Shown piece by piece: positions 49,592 through 58,150 of a DNA stretch of 64,000 nucleotides. Each line of letters starts with the position of its first letter. Within the stretch, counting starts at the first letter, position 1. The DNA comes from Microbacterium sufflavum (lineage in GTDB: Bacteria > Actinomycetota > Actinomycetes > Actinomycetales > Microbacteriaceae): contig NZ_CP078076.1 of the NCBI RefSeq assembly GCF_023101165.1, forward strand, positions 1,674,001-1,738,000, written 5' to 3'. The position numbers were made by a program, and so were the translations under genes. The notes below the pieces were generated by a model. The model did not search any database. It saw nothing but the letters and a program-made list of their open reading frames with translations, and was not told where the DNA came from.

Positions 49592-50254
49592 ATGGCGGGG
49601 GCTATGGGGGCGGGCGGCGAGCTCGAGTCGGTCAGGGTCACGAGGATCCTGCGCGACGACATCGTGCTGGGCCGGCGACCCCCCGGCGCCCGGCTCGTGG
49701 AACGCGACATCGCGGCCGAGCTGCACGTCTCGCGGCTTCCCGTCCGCGAGGCCATCCGTACCCTGGTCGCGGAGGGCGTCGTGACCGCTCGACCGCGTTC
49801 GTGGGCGGTGGTGCGGGAGTTCACGCACGACGACATCCGCGCGTTCGCTGAGGTGCGAGAGGCCATCGAGACCCTCATCTTCGTGTTCGCGGCGGAGCGT
49901 CACGACGAGGTCGGCCTCGCCCGGCTGCGTCACACGTATGAGCGGGAGGCGGCGGCGGCCCGAGACGGTGACGCGGAGACCGCGCGCCGCACGGCCGCCG
50001 AGTTCCACGAGGTCGCGGTGGACCTGGCCGGGAACGAGATGCTCGGCGAGCTCATCGCGGTGTTCCTCACCCGGCTGCGCTGGCTGTTCGGGCAGCACGA
50101 CGACCTGGTCGCGATGGCCGAGGAGCACCGGGTGATCCTGGAAGCCGTCGCCGCGCGCGACGTCGAACGGCTGCGCACGCTTCTTCCCGCGCACCTGGCC
50201 AGCGGGCAGGCGGCCGCCGAGCGGCGGCTGTTCCGCGCCGACGTCGCACTCTGA
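49592..50254 (+). CDS. GntR-family regulator, FadR subfamily
   Basis: 220 residues. The winged HTH at about residues 12-75 (VTRILRDDIVLGRRPPGARLVERDIAAELHVSRLPVREAIRTLVAEGVV) is typical of GntR. The all-helical FCD sensor domain follows, with EVREAIETLIFVFAAER, the metal-ligand positions EFHEVAVDLAGNEML and EEHRVILEAVAARD. FCD proteins sense carboxylates or sugar acids. A promoter with GACAAT 6 nt before the ATG suggests a leaderless transcript. No obvious target gene adjoins it. Confidence 0.87.
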   Translation: MAGAMGAGGELESVRVTRILRDDIVLGRRPPGARLVERDIAAELHVSRLPVREAIRTLVAEGVVTARPRSWAVVREFTHDDIRAFAEVREAIETLIFVFAAERHDEVGLARLRHTYEREAAAARDGDAETARRTAAEFHEVAVDLAGNEMLGELIAVFLTRLRWLFGQHDDLVAMAEEHRVILEAVAARDVERLRTLLPAHLASGQAAAERRLFRADVAL

Positions 50255-50348
50255 TCCGTCGCGCGACCGGCCCACGAAGCGCGGGACCGCGGCTGTATAT
50301 TGGTGCGGTCGGAACCGGTCCGGTCACTGTCGCTGTCTGGGGAGCGGG

Positions 50349-50594
50349 ATGCGCCGTCTTGCTGTCGTCATCGGGGGCCTGCTGCTGCTGGGCGGTGCCG
50401 CGCTCGTGGTCGTCGCCGATCAGGAGCGCGCCGCCTCCGTCGCCGCGGTGAAGGCGGAGATCGCGCGCGTCGAGGATGCGCTGGAGGCGTCGCGCGGAGA
50501 CAACCTGGAGCTGGCCGCGCAGCTCACGGCCCTGCGCGCGCAGATCGCGGAGCAGGATGCGAAGATCGCCGACACCACGGGGTTCCTGAAGTGA
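50349..50594 (+). CDS. Small membrane-anchored coiled-coil protein
   Basis: 81 residues: MRRLAVVIGGLLLLGGAALVVVAD is one N-terminal helix (uncleaved anchor or signal), followed by a charged coiled coil of about 50 residues (SVAAVKAEIARVEDALEASR, LAAQLTALRAQIAEQDAKI). GGGGAGC precedes the ATG, and TATATT at 50296-50301 is a good -10. The stop overlaps the GTG of the next exported protein (GTGA). Probably the two proteins assemble at the membrane. No family recognised. Confidence 0.72.
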   Translation: MRRLAVVIGGLLLLGGAALVVVADQERAASVAAVKAEIARVEDALEASRGDNLELAAQLTALRAQIAEQDAKIADTTGFLK

Positions 50595-51454
50595 TCCGGC
50601 GCGTGCTCGCGGTCACGCTGTCTGCCGCCGTGCTGCTCGCCGTCGGGGTGCTCGCCCGCGCCGACGCACTGGAGCACGAGCGGCTCGACGCGATCGCCGA
50701 GCTGCGCGCCCTCACCGGGCAGTACCGCGATGCCACCCAGCGCACCGACTATCTGGCCGCCTCGATCGAAGGCGCCGAGCAGACGACGTCCGATCGGGCA
50801 GCGGTGCTGGAGGTGCGCCCGGCGTTCCTCACCGAGCTCGCGGCGCTGAATACCGCCCTGCAGGGCGCCGACGGCAAGGTCGACACGGCCACGCATCGCG
50901 CTTCGGCGCTGTCGGTGCAGCAGACCGTGCTCGCCGAAGACGACGACCCCGCCACGGTGGTCGCGGCCACGGCCACGATCCATGCGATCACGGCCAAGAT
51001 CGGCACCGAGGTCGCGTCGTGGCAGGCGTCGCAGAACCCGGGCCCGGGCGGCCCCGCCTGGAGCACGAGCGGGCCGGACGGCTACGCGCGCGTGCGCGCC
51101 GCCCTCGACCGCGTGGGCGGTGGCGGCGTGGGGCTGTACGAGTCGTCGTCGTGCGCCGGCGGCAACGCCCCCGCGTGCGCGAACAGCAACGGGTACATCA
51201 AGTACCGCGCCGACATCGCGGGCTGGAGCACCGGCCGCCTGAACTGGGCGATGGCGCACGAGCTGGCGCATATCTACCAGTTCCGCGTGTGGGGCGCCCT
51301 CACCTCGTCGGGCTCCTACGGGGCGCTGTTCGGCAACGACCCGGAGTTCCTCGCCAACTGCATGGCCGTGGTACGCGGCTTCCCCGGATCGGTCGGCTGC
51401 AACGGCGAACAGCAGGCCTGGGCGTCGGGCATCTGGGTGGGCGCGGTGCGCTGA
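50591..51454 (+). CDS. Exported protein with HExxH metalloprotease-like motif
   Basis: 287 residues from a GTG overlapping the upstream coiled-coil gene. A hydrophobic signal segment VIRRVLAVTLSAAVLLAVGV ends near ARADA. Residues about 25-145 are helical and Ala-rich, matching the partner's coiled coil. The C-terminal domain (about 165-287) has a cysteine pair in SSSCAGGNAPACANS, then GRLNWAMAHELAHIYQFRVWG with HELAH at residues 223-227, and a further pair in FLANCMAVVRGFPGSVGCNG. HExxH within a helix preceded by small residues is the zinc-metallopeptidase signature, and the downstream glutamate (DPEFLANCMA) could be the third ligand (gluzincin-like). The substrate is unknown. Confidence 0.75.
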   Translation: MIRRVLAVTLSAAVLLAVGVLARADALEHERLDAIAELRALTGQYRDATQRTDYLAASIEGAEQTTSDRAAVLEVRPAFLTELAALNTALQGADGKVDTATHRASALSVQQTVLAEDDDPATVVAATATIHAITAKIGTEVASWQASQNPGPGGPAWSTSGPDGYARVRAALDRVGGGGVGLYESSSCAGGNAPACANSNGYIKYRADIAGWSTGRLNWAMAHELAHIYQFRVWGALTSSGSYGALFGNDPEFLANCMAVVRGFPGSVGCNGEQQAWASGIWVGAVR

Positions 51455-51462
51455 GGCTCCGC

Positions 51463-52302
51463 TCAGTCGACCGGGGTCCTGGTGTCGATCGCGGCACGCA
51501 GCGGCCGGCGCAGGGCCCGCCAGTAGGCGGTCGGGGCGAGCCGCACGAGCGCGTCGATCAGTCGTGCCTCCCGTCCGACCATCGTGCGGGCGGCCCGGCG
51601 CTCGGTGGCGCGGACGATGCGCGCAGCCGCGTCGGCGGGGTCGGTGTGGTACATCGCGGCCTGCGCGGCGGCGGCGCGGGCGGCCACCGCGGGGTCGATC
51701 GCGGCGGCGTACCGCCCGTGCAGGATGATGCCGGTGCGCACGCCCGCCGGGTAGACCGCGCCGACCGAGACGGTCGTGCCCTCGAGCTCGTGGCGCAGCG
51801 CCTCGGAGAAGCCGCGGACGGCGAACTTGCTCAGCGCGTACGGGATGCGGCCGGCGGGAGCGGCCAGGGCGTACACGCTCGCCAGGTGCGTGATGTGGGC
51901 GGCCGGCGCGGCACGGAGCGACGGCAGCAGGGCCTTGGTGATCGACACGGTGCCCCAGAGGTTCACGTCGGTCAGCCAGCGCATCTCCTCCATGGTCAGC
52001 TGGTCGAGGTCGCCGAGCATGGACGAGCCGGCGCACGTGATCAGGGCGGTGATCCGCGGATGCACGGCGGTGATCTGCGCGGCGGTCGCGAAGACCGCGT
52101 CGTCGTCGCGGAGGTCGACCACGTGCGTCGTCACGGTGGTGCCGGCCAGCTCGGTCGCGAGGGCGTCGAGCGCGGCACGGTCGTGGTCGAGGAGGGCCAG
52201 GTGCACGCCGCGGGGAGCGAGCAGCCTCGCGATCTCGGCCCCCATGCCGTTCGCGGCGCCTGTGATGACGGTGGTGCTGCCGACCAGGTCGAGATGCTTC
52301 AT
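51463..52302 (-). CDS. Short-chain dehydrogenase/reductase
   Basis: 279 residues from the ATG at 52302 (GGGAGG upstream). The motifs are TTVITGAANGMGAEIARLL (cofactor loop), LLDHDRAAL after beta-2 (NAD-type Asp), ITCAGSSMLGDLDQL (CAG for NAG), ITHLASVYALAAPAG (Ser) and PYALSKFAVRGFSEALRHEL (Tyr/Lys). The sequence has the extended C-terminus (about 60 residues with basic RRAARTMVGREARLIDALVRL) seen in SDRs related to YqjQ and mycobacterial Rv-type enzymes. It is convergent with the exported HExxH gene. Substrate unknown. Confidence 0.85.
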   Translation of the reverse strand: MKHLDLVGSTTVITGAANGMGAEIARLLAPRGVHLALLDHDRAALDALATELAGTTVTTHVVDLRDDDAVFATAAQITAVHPRITALITCAGSSMLGDLDQLTMEEMRWLTDVNLWGTVSITKALLPSLRAAPAAHITHLASVYALAAPAGRIPYALSKFAVRGFSEALRHELEGTTVSVGAVYPAGVRTGIILHGRYAAAIDPAVAARAAAAQAAMYHTDPADAAARIVRATERRAARTMVGREARLIDALVRLAPTAYWRALRRPLRAAIDTRTPVD

Positions 52303-52435
52303 CGCCGCCTCCCTGCGCGTGCGATCCGGGCGGTCGCCGACCGATGTCGGACGCCTGCGAGATGCTGGATGCCGAACCATTCTGGCCGAGACCGGGCCGC
52401 ATCGATACCGGTACGCTCGTGGAGAGGAGGTGCCG

Positions 52436-53020
52436 GTGGGACGGACTGCGGATGCCATCGCCGAAGGCGTCGCGATCGCGACGGCCGCCGCGCGCCTCGC
52501 CGTGAAGAACCACATCCTCATCGGCACCATTGCAGAGGGCGGCGTGTTCGATCTCGACCGCTACGTCGACGACGCGCGCGAGGCCCTGCGCGCGATGGCC
52601 GAGGAGTCGGAGGAGGCGGCGGCCACCGTCACGGCGCTGCGCAAGCGGGCCAGGGGGCGGCACTCCGATCCGGTCGGCACGCACGACTACCGCGACCGCG
52701 ATGTGCGCAACCTCCGTCGCCGCGCGAAGCAGTCGACCGGGGTGGCCCAGCGGCTGCGGGAGATGATGGACGACCGGCAGCAGCTCGAGGCGATCGTCGA
52801 GGAGGCGAGGGCCGCGGCATGGGCCGACGTCCGCCACAACCTCGACCGGCGGCTGCGCGTGGAGGGCATGCGACCGGAGCAGGACCCCGACTACGCGCGG
52901 ATGCGCGAGGCCCGGATGCAGGCGCTGCGCCTGGTCGACCTGCAGGCCCTGTCGTCGGCGCAGCGGGCGAAGGAGAAGCGCCGCAAGAAGCAGGAGAAGG
53001 CGGCAGCGAAGGGCGACTGA
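52436..53020 (+). CDS. Hypothetical protein, charged and helical
   Basis: 194 residues from a GTG at 52436 with GGAGAGGAGG upstream, the strongest site in reach. It has no signal or membrane segment. The sequence is highly charged and predicted helical (DDAREALRAMAEESEEAAAT, LREMMDDRQQLEAIVEEAR), ending in a lysine-rich coiled tail (RAKEKRRKKQEKAAAKG). A HDYRDRDVRNLRRRAKQ stretch is notable. I recall similar proteins as conserved hypotheticals in Microbacteriaceae, but no function is known to me. It is followed by tRNA-Arg. Confidence 0.75.
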   Translation: MGRTADAIAEGVAIATAAARLAVKNHILIGTIAEGGVFDLDRYVDDAREALRAMAEESEEAAATVTALRKRARGRHSDPVGTHDYRDRDVRNLRRRAKQSTGVAQRLREMMDDRQQLEAIVEEARAAAWADVRHNLDRRLRVEGMRPEQDPDYARMREARMQALRLVDLQALSSAQRAKEKRRKKQEKAAAKGD

Positions 53021-53084
53021 CCCCTCGTTTCGCTTTCGTCTCGCGACTGTTGTAGGCTGTTCTACGGCCCGCTGAGCGGGCTGG

Positions 53085-53157
53085 GCGCCCGTAGCTCAAT
53101 GGATAGAGCATCTGACTACGGATCAGAAGGTTAGGGGTTCGAGTCCCTTCGGGCGCA
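53085..53157 (+). tRNA. tRNA-Arg (anticodon ACG)
   Basis: Acceptor GCGCCCG pairs with CGGGCGC, discriminator A at 53157, CCA not encoded. The anticodon stem TCTGA/TCAGA encloses CTACGGA with ACG at 53118-53120; A34 would be inosine, reading CGU/CGC/CGA. D-arm and T-arm (GGTTCGAGTCC) are normal. TAGGCT at 53053-53058 is the likely -10. Confidence 0.97.
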
Positions 53158-53180
53158 CACTGTGTTGAGACAGTGACGAT

Positions 53181-53209
53181 ACGGCCTCCGCTTCGGCGGG
53201 GGCCGTTTC
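53181..53209. terminator. Terminator after tRNA-Arg, also ending the LysR gene
   Basis: ACGGCCTCCGC (53181-53191) pairs with GCGGGGGCCGT (53196-53206) (one G-T pair) around the stable tetraloop TTCG, then TTT. It lies between tRNA-Arg and the convergent LysR gene and can serve both. Confidence 0.85.
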
Positions 53210-53228
53210 TGCATCCCGGGCGGATGTC

Positions 53229-54167
53229 TCAGTCCGTGTCGAGCAGGCTCGTGATCGCGGGGTCGCGGCGGGCGACGTCGGACGCCGTGGTCAGGATGAC
53301 CTGCCGCATGGCGGCGACCGCGACGGCGGGGCTGACGTCGGACCGGTGGGCCAGGCTGACGGTGCGGGTCATGGCGGGGTGGGCGAGCCGCACGGACCGC
53401 AGCGTCGGCCGGTCGAACAGGACCATCGCGGGCACCACGGCGACGCCGAGCCCTCGTTCGACGAAGCGCAGCACGGAGTCCATCTCGCCGCCCTCCAGCA
53501 CCAGGTTCGGGGTGAGGTCGGCGGCGCGGAAGGCGGCATCGGTCGTGGCCCGCAGCTCGTAGCTCTCGTCGAAGGCGATGAGCGGCAGGGTCGCCAGGTG
53601 GCTGAGCGGGATCGCGGGGGTGCGCGCGACCGGCGGGCGTGCGGCGGACGAGACGACGACCAGTTCCTCCGCGAGCAACGGTGTGCGGGTGAGGCTGACC
53701 CCGGCCGGCGGCGGACCGTCGGACTGGGTGATGAGGGCCATGTCGACGGCGCCGACCGCGAGCTGCTCGACCAGGAGGCGGGAGCCGCCCTCGATCAGGT
53801 GCAGGTCGACCTCGGGGTAGGAGTCGTGGAACGAGCTGAGGGCTTCGGCGACGAGGCTGATGCACAGCGTGGGCGGTGCCCCGAGCCGCACACGGCCGCG
53901 CCGGAGCCCCGCGAGTTCGCCCATCTCGTCGCGGATGGCGTCGGCTTCGGCGAGCATGCGCTGGGCGCGGGGGAGCAGCGTCTCCCCGGCCGCCGTCAGC
54001 GCGATGTGGCCACGGGCGCGGTGGAACAGCTCGGCGCCGAGCTCGCGTTCGAGCGTGGAGATCTGTCGGCTCAGCGAGGGCTGGGCCAGGTGCAGGTGCT
54101 CGGAGGCGCGGGTGAAGTGTCCGAGGCGGGCGACTTCGACGAACCCGCGGAGTTGCTCGAGGTTCAT
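53229..54167 (-). CDS. LysR-family regulator
   Basis: 312 residues from the ATG at 54167 (MNLEQLRGFVEVA); an ATG two codons earlier directly abuts the -10 TAGGCT (54179-54174), so the start 6 nt after it is preferred (leaderless). The LysR winged HTH is at residues 1-60: GHFTRASEHLHLAQPSLSRQISTLE. The C-terminal periplasmic-binding-like effector domain has LRRGRVRLGAPPTLCISLVAE and LPLIAFDESYELRATTDAAF. It is divergent from the flavoprotein gene at 54245 with 77 nt between, the normal arrangement of a LysR activator and its target. Confidence 0.9.
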   Translation of the reverse strand: MNLEQLRGFVEVARLGHFTRASEHLHLAQPSLSRQISTLERELGAELFHRARGHIALTAAGETLLPRAQRMLAEADAIRDEMGELAGLRRGRVRLGAPPTLCISLVAEALSSFHDSYPEVDLHLIEGGSRLLVEQLAVGAVDMALITQSDGPPPAGVSLTRTPLLAEELVVVSSAARPPVARTPAIPLSHLATLPLIAFDESYELRATTDAAFRAADLTPNLVLEGGEMDSVLRFVERGLGVAVVPAMVLFDRPTLRSVRLAHPAMTRTVSLAHRSDVSPAVAVAAMRQVILTTASDVARRDPAITSLLDTD

Positions 54168-54198
54168 GGCCATAGCCTACCCGTATGGTTTCCACTCG

Positions 54199-54230
54199 AA
54201 CTATGCATTGGAGTTATTAGGTTGTCCTAA
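54199..54230. promoter_or_regulatory. Candidate LysR binding region
   Basis: Two dyads lie between the divergent LysR and flavoprotein genes: AACT-N9-AGTT (54199-54215) and TTAGG-TTGT-CCTAA (54217-54230). LysR proteins usually bind two adjacent dyads in such a region. The area is markedly AT-richer than its surroundings. Confidence 0.45.
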
Positions 54231-54244
54231 CTAGCGTCGAGACC

Positions 54245-55975
54245 ATGACTGCACCCGAACGACAGATCTCCACCACGGTCCTCGTGATCGGCACCGGCGG
54301 CTCCGGCCTGCGGGCGGCGATCGAGGTCGCCGAACACGGCGTCGACGTGCTCGCCGTGGGCAAACGCCCCCGTCAGGACGCCCACACCTCCCTCGCGGCG
54401 GGCGGCATCAACGCGGCCCTCGGCACGATGGACGCCGACGACAGCTGGCAGCAGCACGCCGCCGACACCATCAAGGAGAGCTACCTCCTGGCCAACCCGC
54501 ACACCGTCGAGGTGGTGACGCGCGGCGCCGAGCGCGGCATCCGCGACCTCGAGCGCTGGGGCATGGACTTCGCCCGCGAGGACGACGGTCGCATCTCCCA
54601 GCGGTTCTTCGGCGCGCACACCTACCGTCGCACCGCGTTCTCGGGCGACTACACGGGGCTCGAGATCCAGCGCACCCTGGTCCGCAGGGCCGAGCAGCTC
54701 CAGGTCCCGATCCTCGACAACGTCTACATCACCCGCCTGCTCGTGCGCGACAACGTCGTGTTCGGCGCGTACGGCTTCGACCAGGCCGACGGCACCCGCT
54801 ATCTCATCCACGCCGACGCCGTGATCCTCGCGGCCGGAGGCCACAACCGCATCTGGCGGCGCACCTCCTCCCGACGCGACGAGAACACGGGCGACTCCTT
54901 CCGGCTCGCCGTCGACGCGGGCGCGCGACTGCGCGATCCCGAGCTCGTGCAGTTCCACCCCTCCGGCATCATCGAGCCGGAGAACGCGGCAGGGACGCTC
55001 ATCTCCGAGGCGGCGCGCGGCGAGGGCGGCATCCTGCGCAACGCGCTCGGCGAGCGATTCATGGAGCGCTACGACCCCGAGCGGAAGGAGCTCTCCACGC
55101 GCGACCGCGTCGCGCTCGCCGCGTACACCGAGATCCAGGAGGGGCGCGGCACCGAGAACGGCGGCGTGTGGCTCGACGTGTCGCACCTGCCGCGCGAGAC
55201 GATCATGACCCGGCTGCCGCGCGTCTACCAGACGATGATGGAGCTGCAGATGCTCGACATCACGACCGACCCGATCGAGATCGCCCCCACCGCGCACTAT
55301 TCGATGGGCGGCGTCTGGGTGCGGTCCGAGGACCACGGCACCGATGTCGAGGGCCTCTACGCGATCGGCGAGGCGTCGAGCGGGCTGCACGGTGCGAACC
55401 GGCTGGGCGGCAACTCGCTGATCGAGCTGCTCGTGTACGGGCGGATCGTCGGTCAGGCGGCGATGGCGCACGCCGCGGGGCTCGACGCCCAGCGGCGGTC
55501 GGCGGAGGCGGTCGCGGCGGCCCGCGCCGAGATCGACGACCTGCTCGCGGCCGAGGGGCGCGAGAACGTGCGCGCCCTGCAGCGCGCGATCCGCAACCTC
55601 ATGACCGAGTACGCCGGCGTGGTGCGCTCGGAGGAGGGGCTGCGGGCCGGGCTCGCCGACCTCGACCTGATCGAGGGGCGCATGGAGGACATCGGCATCC
55701 ACCCGGACATCGCCGGGTTCCAGGACCTCGCCCACGCGTTCGATCTGAAGGCCTCCGCCCTCGCCGCCCGTGCCACGCTGGAGGCGGCGCGGGAACGGCG
55801 CGAGACGCGTGGCTGCCACAACCGCAGCGACTACCCCGACACCGATCCGACGCTGCAGGTCAACCTGGTGTGGTCGCCCGCGACCGGCGTCACCCGCGAG
55901 GAGATCCCGCCCGTCCCCGCTGAGATTGCCGAGCTGATGCGCGACGTCGACACCGCCGGGAAGCTCGTGGAGTAA
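54245..55975 (+). CDS. Orphan fumarate reductase/succinate dehydrogenase-type flavoprotein
   Basis: 576 residues. The FAD-binding N-terminus is TVLVIGTGGSGLRAAIEVAE (GxGxxG at 16-21). QDAHTSLAAGGINAAL carries a histidine (residue 47) at the site where SdhA/FrdA attach FAD covalently; L-aspartate oxidase lacks it. VQFHPSGII and EAARGEGGILRN (catalytic arginine region), the capping domain, PTAHYSMGGVWV, and ASSGLHGANRLGGNSLIELLVYGRIVG follow, then the helical C-terminal domain. It matches the family over its full length. No iron-sulphur or membrane subunit is adjacent; the only neighbour is a LysR regulator. It may oxidise a dicarboxylate-like substrate as a soluble enzyme. Terminator follows. 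Confidence 0.88.
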   Translation: MTAPERQISTTVLVIGTGGSGLRAAIEVAEHGVDVLAVGKRPRQDAHTSLAAGGINAALGTMDADDSWQQHAADTIKESYLLANPHTVEVVTRGAERGIRDLERWGMDFAREDDGRISQRFFGAHTYRRTAFSGDYTGLEIQRTLVRRAEQLQVPILDNVYITRLLVRDNVVFGAYGFDQADGTRYLIHADAVILAAGGHNRIWRRTSSRRDENTGDSFRLAVDAGARLRDPELVQFHPSGIIEPENAAGTLISEAARGEGGILRNALGERFMERYDPERKELSTRDRVALAAYTEIQEGRGTENGGVWLDVSHLPRETIMTRLPRVYQTMMELQMLDITTDPIEIAPTAHYSMGGVWVRSEDHGTDVEGLYAIGEASSGLHGANRLGGNSLIELLVYGRIVGQAAMAHAAGLDAQRRSAEAVAAARAEIDDLLAAEGRENVRALQRAIRNLMTEYAGVVRSEEGLRAGLADLDLIEGRMEDIGIHPDIAGFQDLAHAFDLKASALAARATLEAARERRETRGCHNRSDYPDTDPTLQVNLVWSPATGVTREEIPPVPAEIAELMRDVDTAGKLVE

Positions 55976-55983
55976 CCCGCCGT

Positions 55984-56034
55984 CCCGTCGCTCCTCCCGT
56001 CGTTCGTCAGAGCGATCCAGGGAGGAGCGACGGG
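55984..56034. terminator. Long perfect hairpin between convergent genes
   Basis: CCCGTCGCTCCTCCC (55984-55998) pairs perfectly with GGGAGGAGCGACGGG (56020-56034), 15 bp with a 21-nt loop that contains a smaller CGTTCGTCAGAGCG fold. It lies between the flavoprotein stop and the stop of the convergent acidic protein. Confidence 0.8.
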
Positions 56035-56038
56035 GGCG

Positions 56039-56398
56039 TCACTGCCCCGAGGGGTCGTTCTCGCCGACCTGGGGCTGTCCGATCACGCCGATGCCGACCG
56101 CCTCGTGGTCGGGTTCGGGGTCGCCCTTCCGCTCCGGTGCCTTCGGCTCCTGGCCGGGGGCCTTCTCGGTGCTCGGCTCTTCGAGCTCCTCCGTGCTCGG
56201 CACCTCGGACGGGTCGGCGTCCTCCGGCGACTCGGCCTCCGGGGGAGTGCTCGCCTCGCCCTCGTCCGCGTCGGCGGTGGGGGCGTGCGTGGTCTGGCCC
56301 TCCGACGCCGGGGTCGGGGTGGGCGTCTGCGCCTCCGCCGAGAGCTCGTCCGTGGACTCCGGTTCGGGGGCTTCGGGTTCGGGAGTGCTGGTGGTCAT
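56039..56398 (-). CDS. Acidic, proline-rich disordered protein
   Basis: 119 residues from the ATG at 56398 (AGGAAGGG 5 nt upstream). Almost the whole chain is Glu/Asp/Pro/Ser/Thr (TPEPEAPEPESTDELSAEAQ, then PTPTPASEG and EEPSTEKAPGQEPKAPERKG), with no hydrophobic core, signal or cysteine. The last 20 residues are less biased (AVGIGVIGQPQVGEND). It is likely an intrinsically disordered cytosolic protein of unknown role. The opposite strand also reads open because of the composition, but only this frame has a ribosome site and a strong terminator behind it. Confidence 0.6.
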   Translation of the reverse strand: MTTSTPEPEAPEPESTDELSAEAQTPTPTPASEGQTTHAPTADADEGEASTPPEAESPEDADPSEVPSTEELEEPSTEKAPGQEPKAPERKGDPEPDHEAVGIGVIGQPQVGENDPSGQ

Positions 56399-56533
56399 GA
56401 TCGTCCCTTCCTGCGCTGTCGTGCCTCCAGCGTGCCCCGCCGAGCGGCCGAGCTGAAGGGGCTTGACGGGCGGGCGGCCGGGTCCCCGACGCGCTCGGGT
56501 TAACCACGATGAACCGAGATGCCGGAACCCGGC

Positions 56534-56539
56534 GTAGCC
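56534..56539 (+). promoter_or_regulatory. -10 element of a leaderless sdaA transcript
   Basis: TAGCCT ends at most 8 nt before the sdaA GTG. The GGAGG that follows sits too close to the start to act as a normal ribosome site, so the promoter reading is preferred. Confidence 0.5.
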
Positions 56540-56546
56540 TGGAGGG

Positions 56547-58043
56547 GTGACTGCGTACGTCTCGGCCTTCGACCTGTTCTCCATCGGAGTGGGGCCGTCC
56601 AGCTCGCACACCGTCGGCCCCATGCGCGCGGCCCTCGACTTCGCGCAGCGGCTCACGGCGCCGGGCGAGCTGGGCCGCGTCACCCGCGTCGGCTGCACGC
56701 TGTACGGCTCCCTCGGCGCGACCGGCATCGGCCACGGCACGCCCGACGCGGTGGTCGCCGGGCTCCGCGGCCTCCGCCCTGAGACGTGCGACCCGGCCGC
56801 CGTGCGGGCCGCGTGGCAGGAGTTCCCCGACGGCGCCGCCCTGCGCCTCGGCGGGGTCCACGACGTGGCGTTCGCGAAGGACGACATCGTGTTCGCGCCG
56901 CGCACGCGCCTGCCCGGTCACCCCAACGCCATGACCCTGACCGCCACCGCCGCGGACGGCGCCGTGGTGGCCGAGGACACCTACTACTCCATCGGCGGCG
57001 GATTCATCCGGCGCGACGGCGAAGCGGCGAAGATCTCGACGGGCGCGTTCCCCTACCCGTACGCCGATGCCGCGTCGCTCCTGGCGCTGTGCGACGAGGA
57101 GGGCCTGTCGATCGCGGAGGTCGCGCGCCGCAACGAGATGGCGCTGCGCAGCGAAGCGGAGGTGGCGGCCGGGCTCGACGCCATCTGGGATGCGATGTCG
57201 GGGTGCGTCGATGCGGGGCTGCACGCCGACGGTGTGCTGCCGGGGATCCTCAAGGTCAAGCGACGGGCGGGCACGATCCGCGGCCAGCTCGAGGCGGTCG
57301 AGGCCGAGGGGCACCGCGAGCTCCCGGGCGAGTGGCTCGGGGCGTTCGCGCTCGCGGTGAACGAGGAGAACGCGGCGGGCGGCCGCGTCGTGACGGCACC
57401 GACGAACGGCGCCGCGGGGATCCTTCCGGCCGTGGCGATGTACTGGTGGCGGTTCCTGGCGGACTCCGGCCTCGGCGCCGGCAACGCCGTCACCCCGTAC
57501 GGCGAGCTCGTCGGCAGCGCACTGCTGGGCTTCGAGGGCACGCCGCCGCCGACCACCGCGGCCGAGGAACGCGAAGACCCGGCGGTCGCCGAGGCCAACC
57601 GCCGCCGCGGCATCCGTCGCTTCCTGCTCACCGCGACCGCGCTCGGCTCGCTGTTCAAGGCCAATGCCTCCATCTCCGGCGCGGAGGGCGGGTGCCAGGC
57701 CGAGGTCGGCTCCGCGTGCGCGATGGCCGCCGGCGGGCTCACGGCCGTGATGGGCGGCACGAACCGGCAGATCGAGAACGCGGCCGAGATCGCCATGGAG
57801 CACCACCTCGGCCTCACGTGTGACCCGATCGGCGGGCTGGTGCAGATCCCGTGCATCGAACGGAACGCGATCGCCGCCTCGACCGCGGTGACCGCGGCCC
57901 GTCTCGCCCTGCGCGGTGACGGCAGCCACTACGTGTCGCTCGATGCCGTGGTCGAGACCATGCGGCAGACGGGGGCGGACATGTCGACCAAGTACAAGGA
58001 GACGAGCGAGGGTGGTCTCGCGGTCAACGTCATCGAGTGCTGA
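56547..58043 (+). CDS. sdaA: L-serine ammonia-lyase, single-chain Fe-S type
   Basis: 498 residues. The N-terminal beta domain has [19 protein letters not shown] and [15 protein letters not shown]. The alpha domain has [35 protein letters not shown] with 4Fe-4S cysteines at 383 and 391, and [18 protein letters not shown] with the third cysteine at 425. It deaminates L-serine to pyruvate. It is about 45 residues longer than the E. coli enzymes; the extra part (about residues 310-352, with a Pro/Thr/Glu-rich stretch [14 protein letters not shown]) is inserted just before the Fe-S region. The GTG start lies a few bases after a TAGCCT -10 (leaderless). Confidence 0.95.
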   Translation: MTAYVSAFDLFSIGVGPSSSHTVGPMRAALDFAQRLTAPGELGRVTRVGCTLYGSLGATGIGHGTPDAVVAGLRGLRPETCDPAAVRAAWQEFPDGAALRLGGVHDVAFAKDDIVFAPRTRLPGHPNAMTLTATAADGAVVAEDTYYSIGGGFIRRDGEAAKISTGAFPYPYADAASLLALCDEEGLSIAEVARRNEMALRSEAEVAAGLDAIWDAMSGCVDAGLHADGVLPGILKVKRRAGTIRGQLEAVEAEGHRELPGEWLGAFALAVNEENAAGGRVVTAPTNGAAGILPAVAMYWWRFLADSGLGAGNAVTPYGELVGSALLGFEGTPPPTTAAEEREDPAVAEANRRRGIRRFLLTATALGSLFKANASISGAEGGCQAEVGSACAMAAGGLTAVMGGTNRQIENAAEIAMEHHLGLTCDPIGGLVQIPCIERNAIAASTAVTAARLALRGDGSHYVSLDAVVETMRQTGADMSTKYKETSEGGLAVNVIEC

Positions 58044-58150
58044 GCGGGCGGGTGTCGGAGCCGGTCGATAGCCTCGGAGCGGACGTCGACGCGCGGCCTG
58101 TCGGACCCGGCGGATACCCTCGTGGCGGGGCCGGAGAGCGGGAGGTGCGG

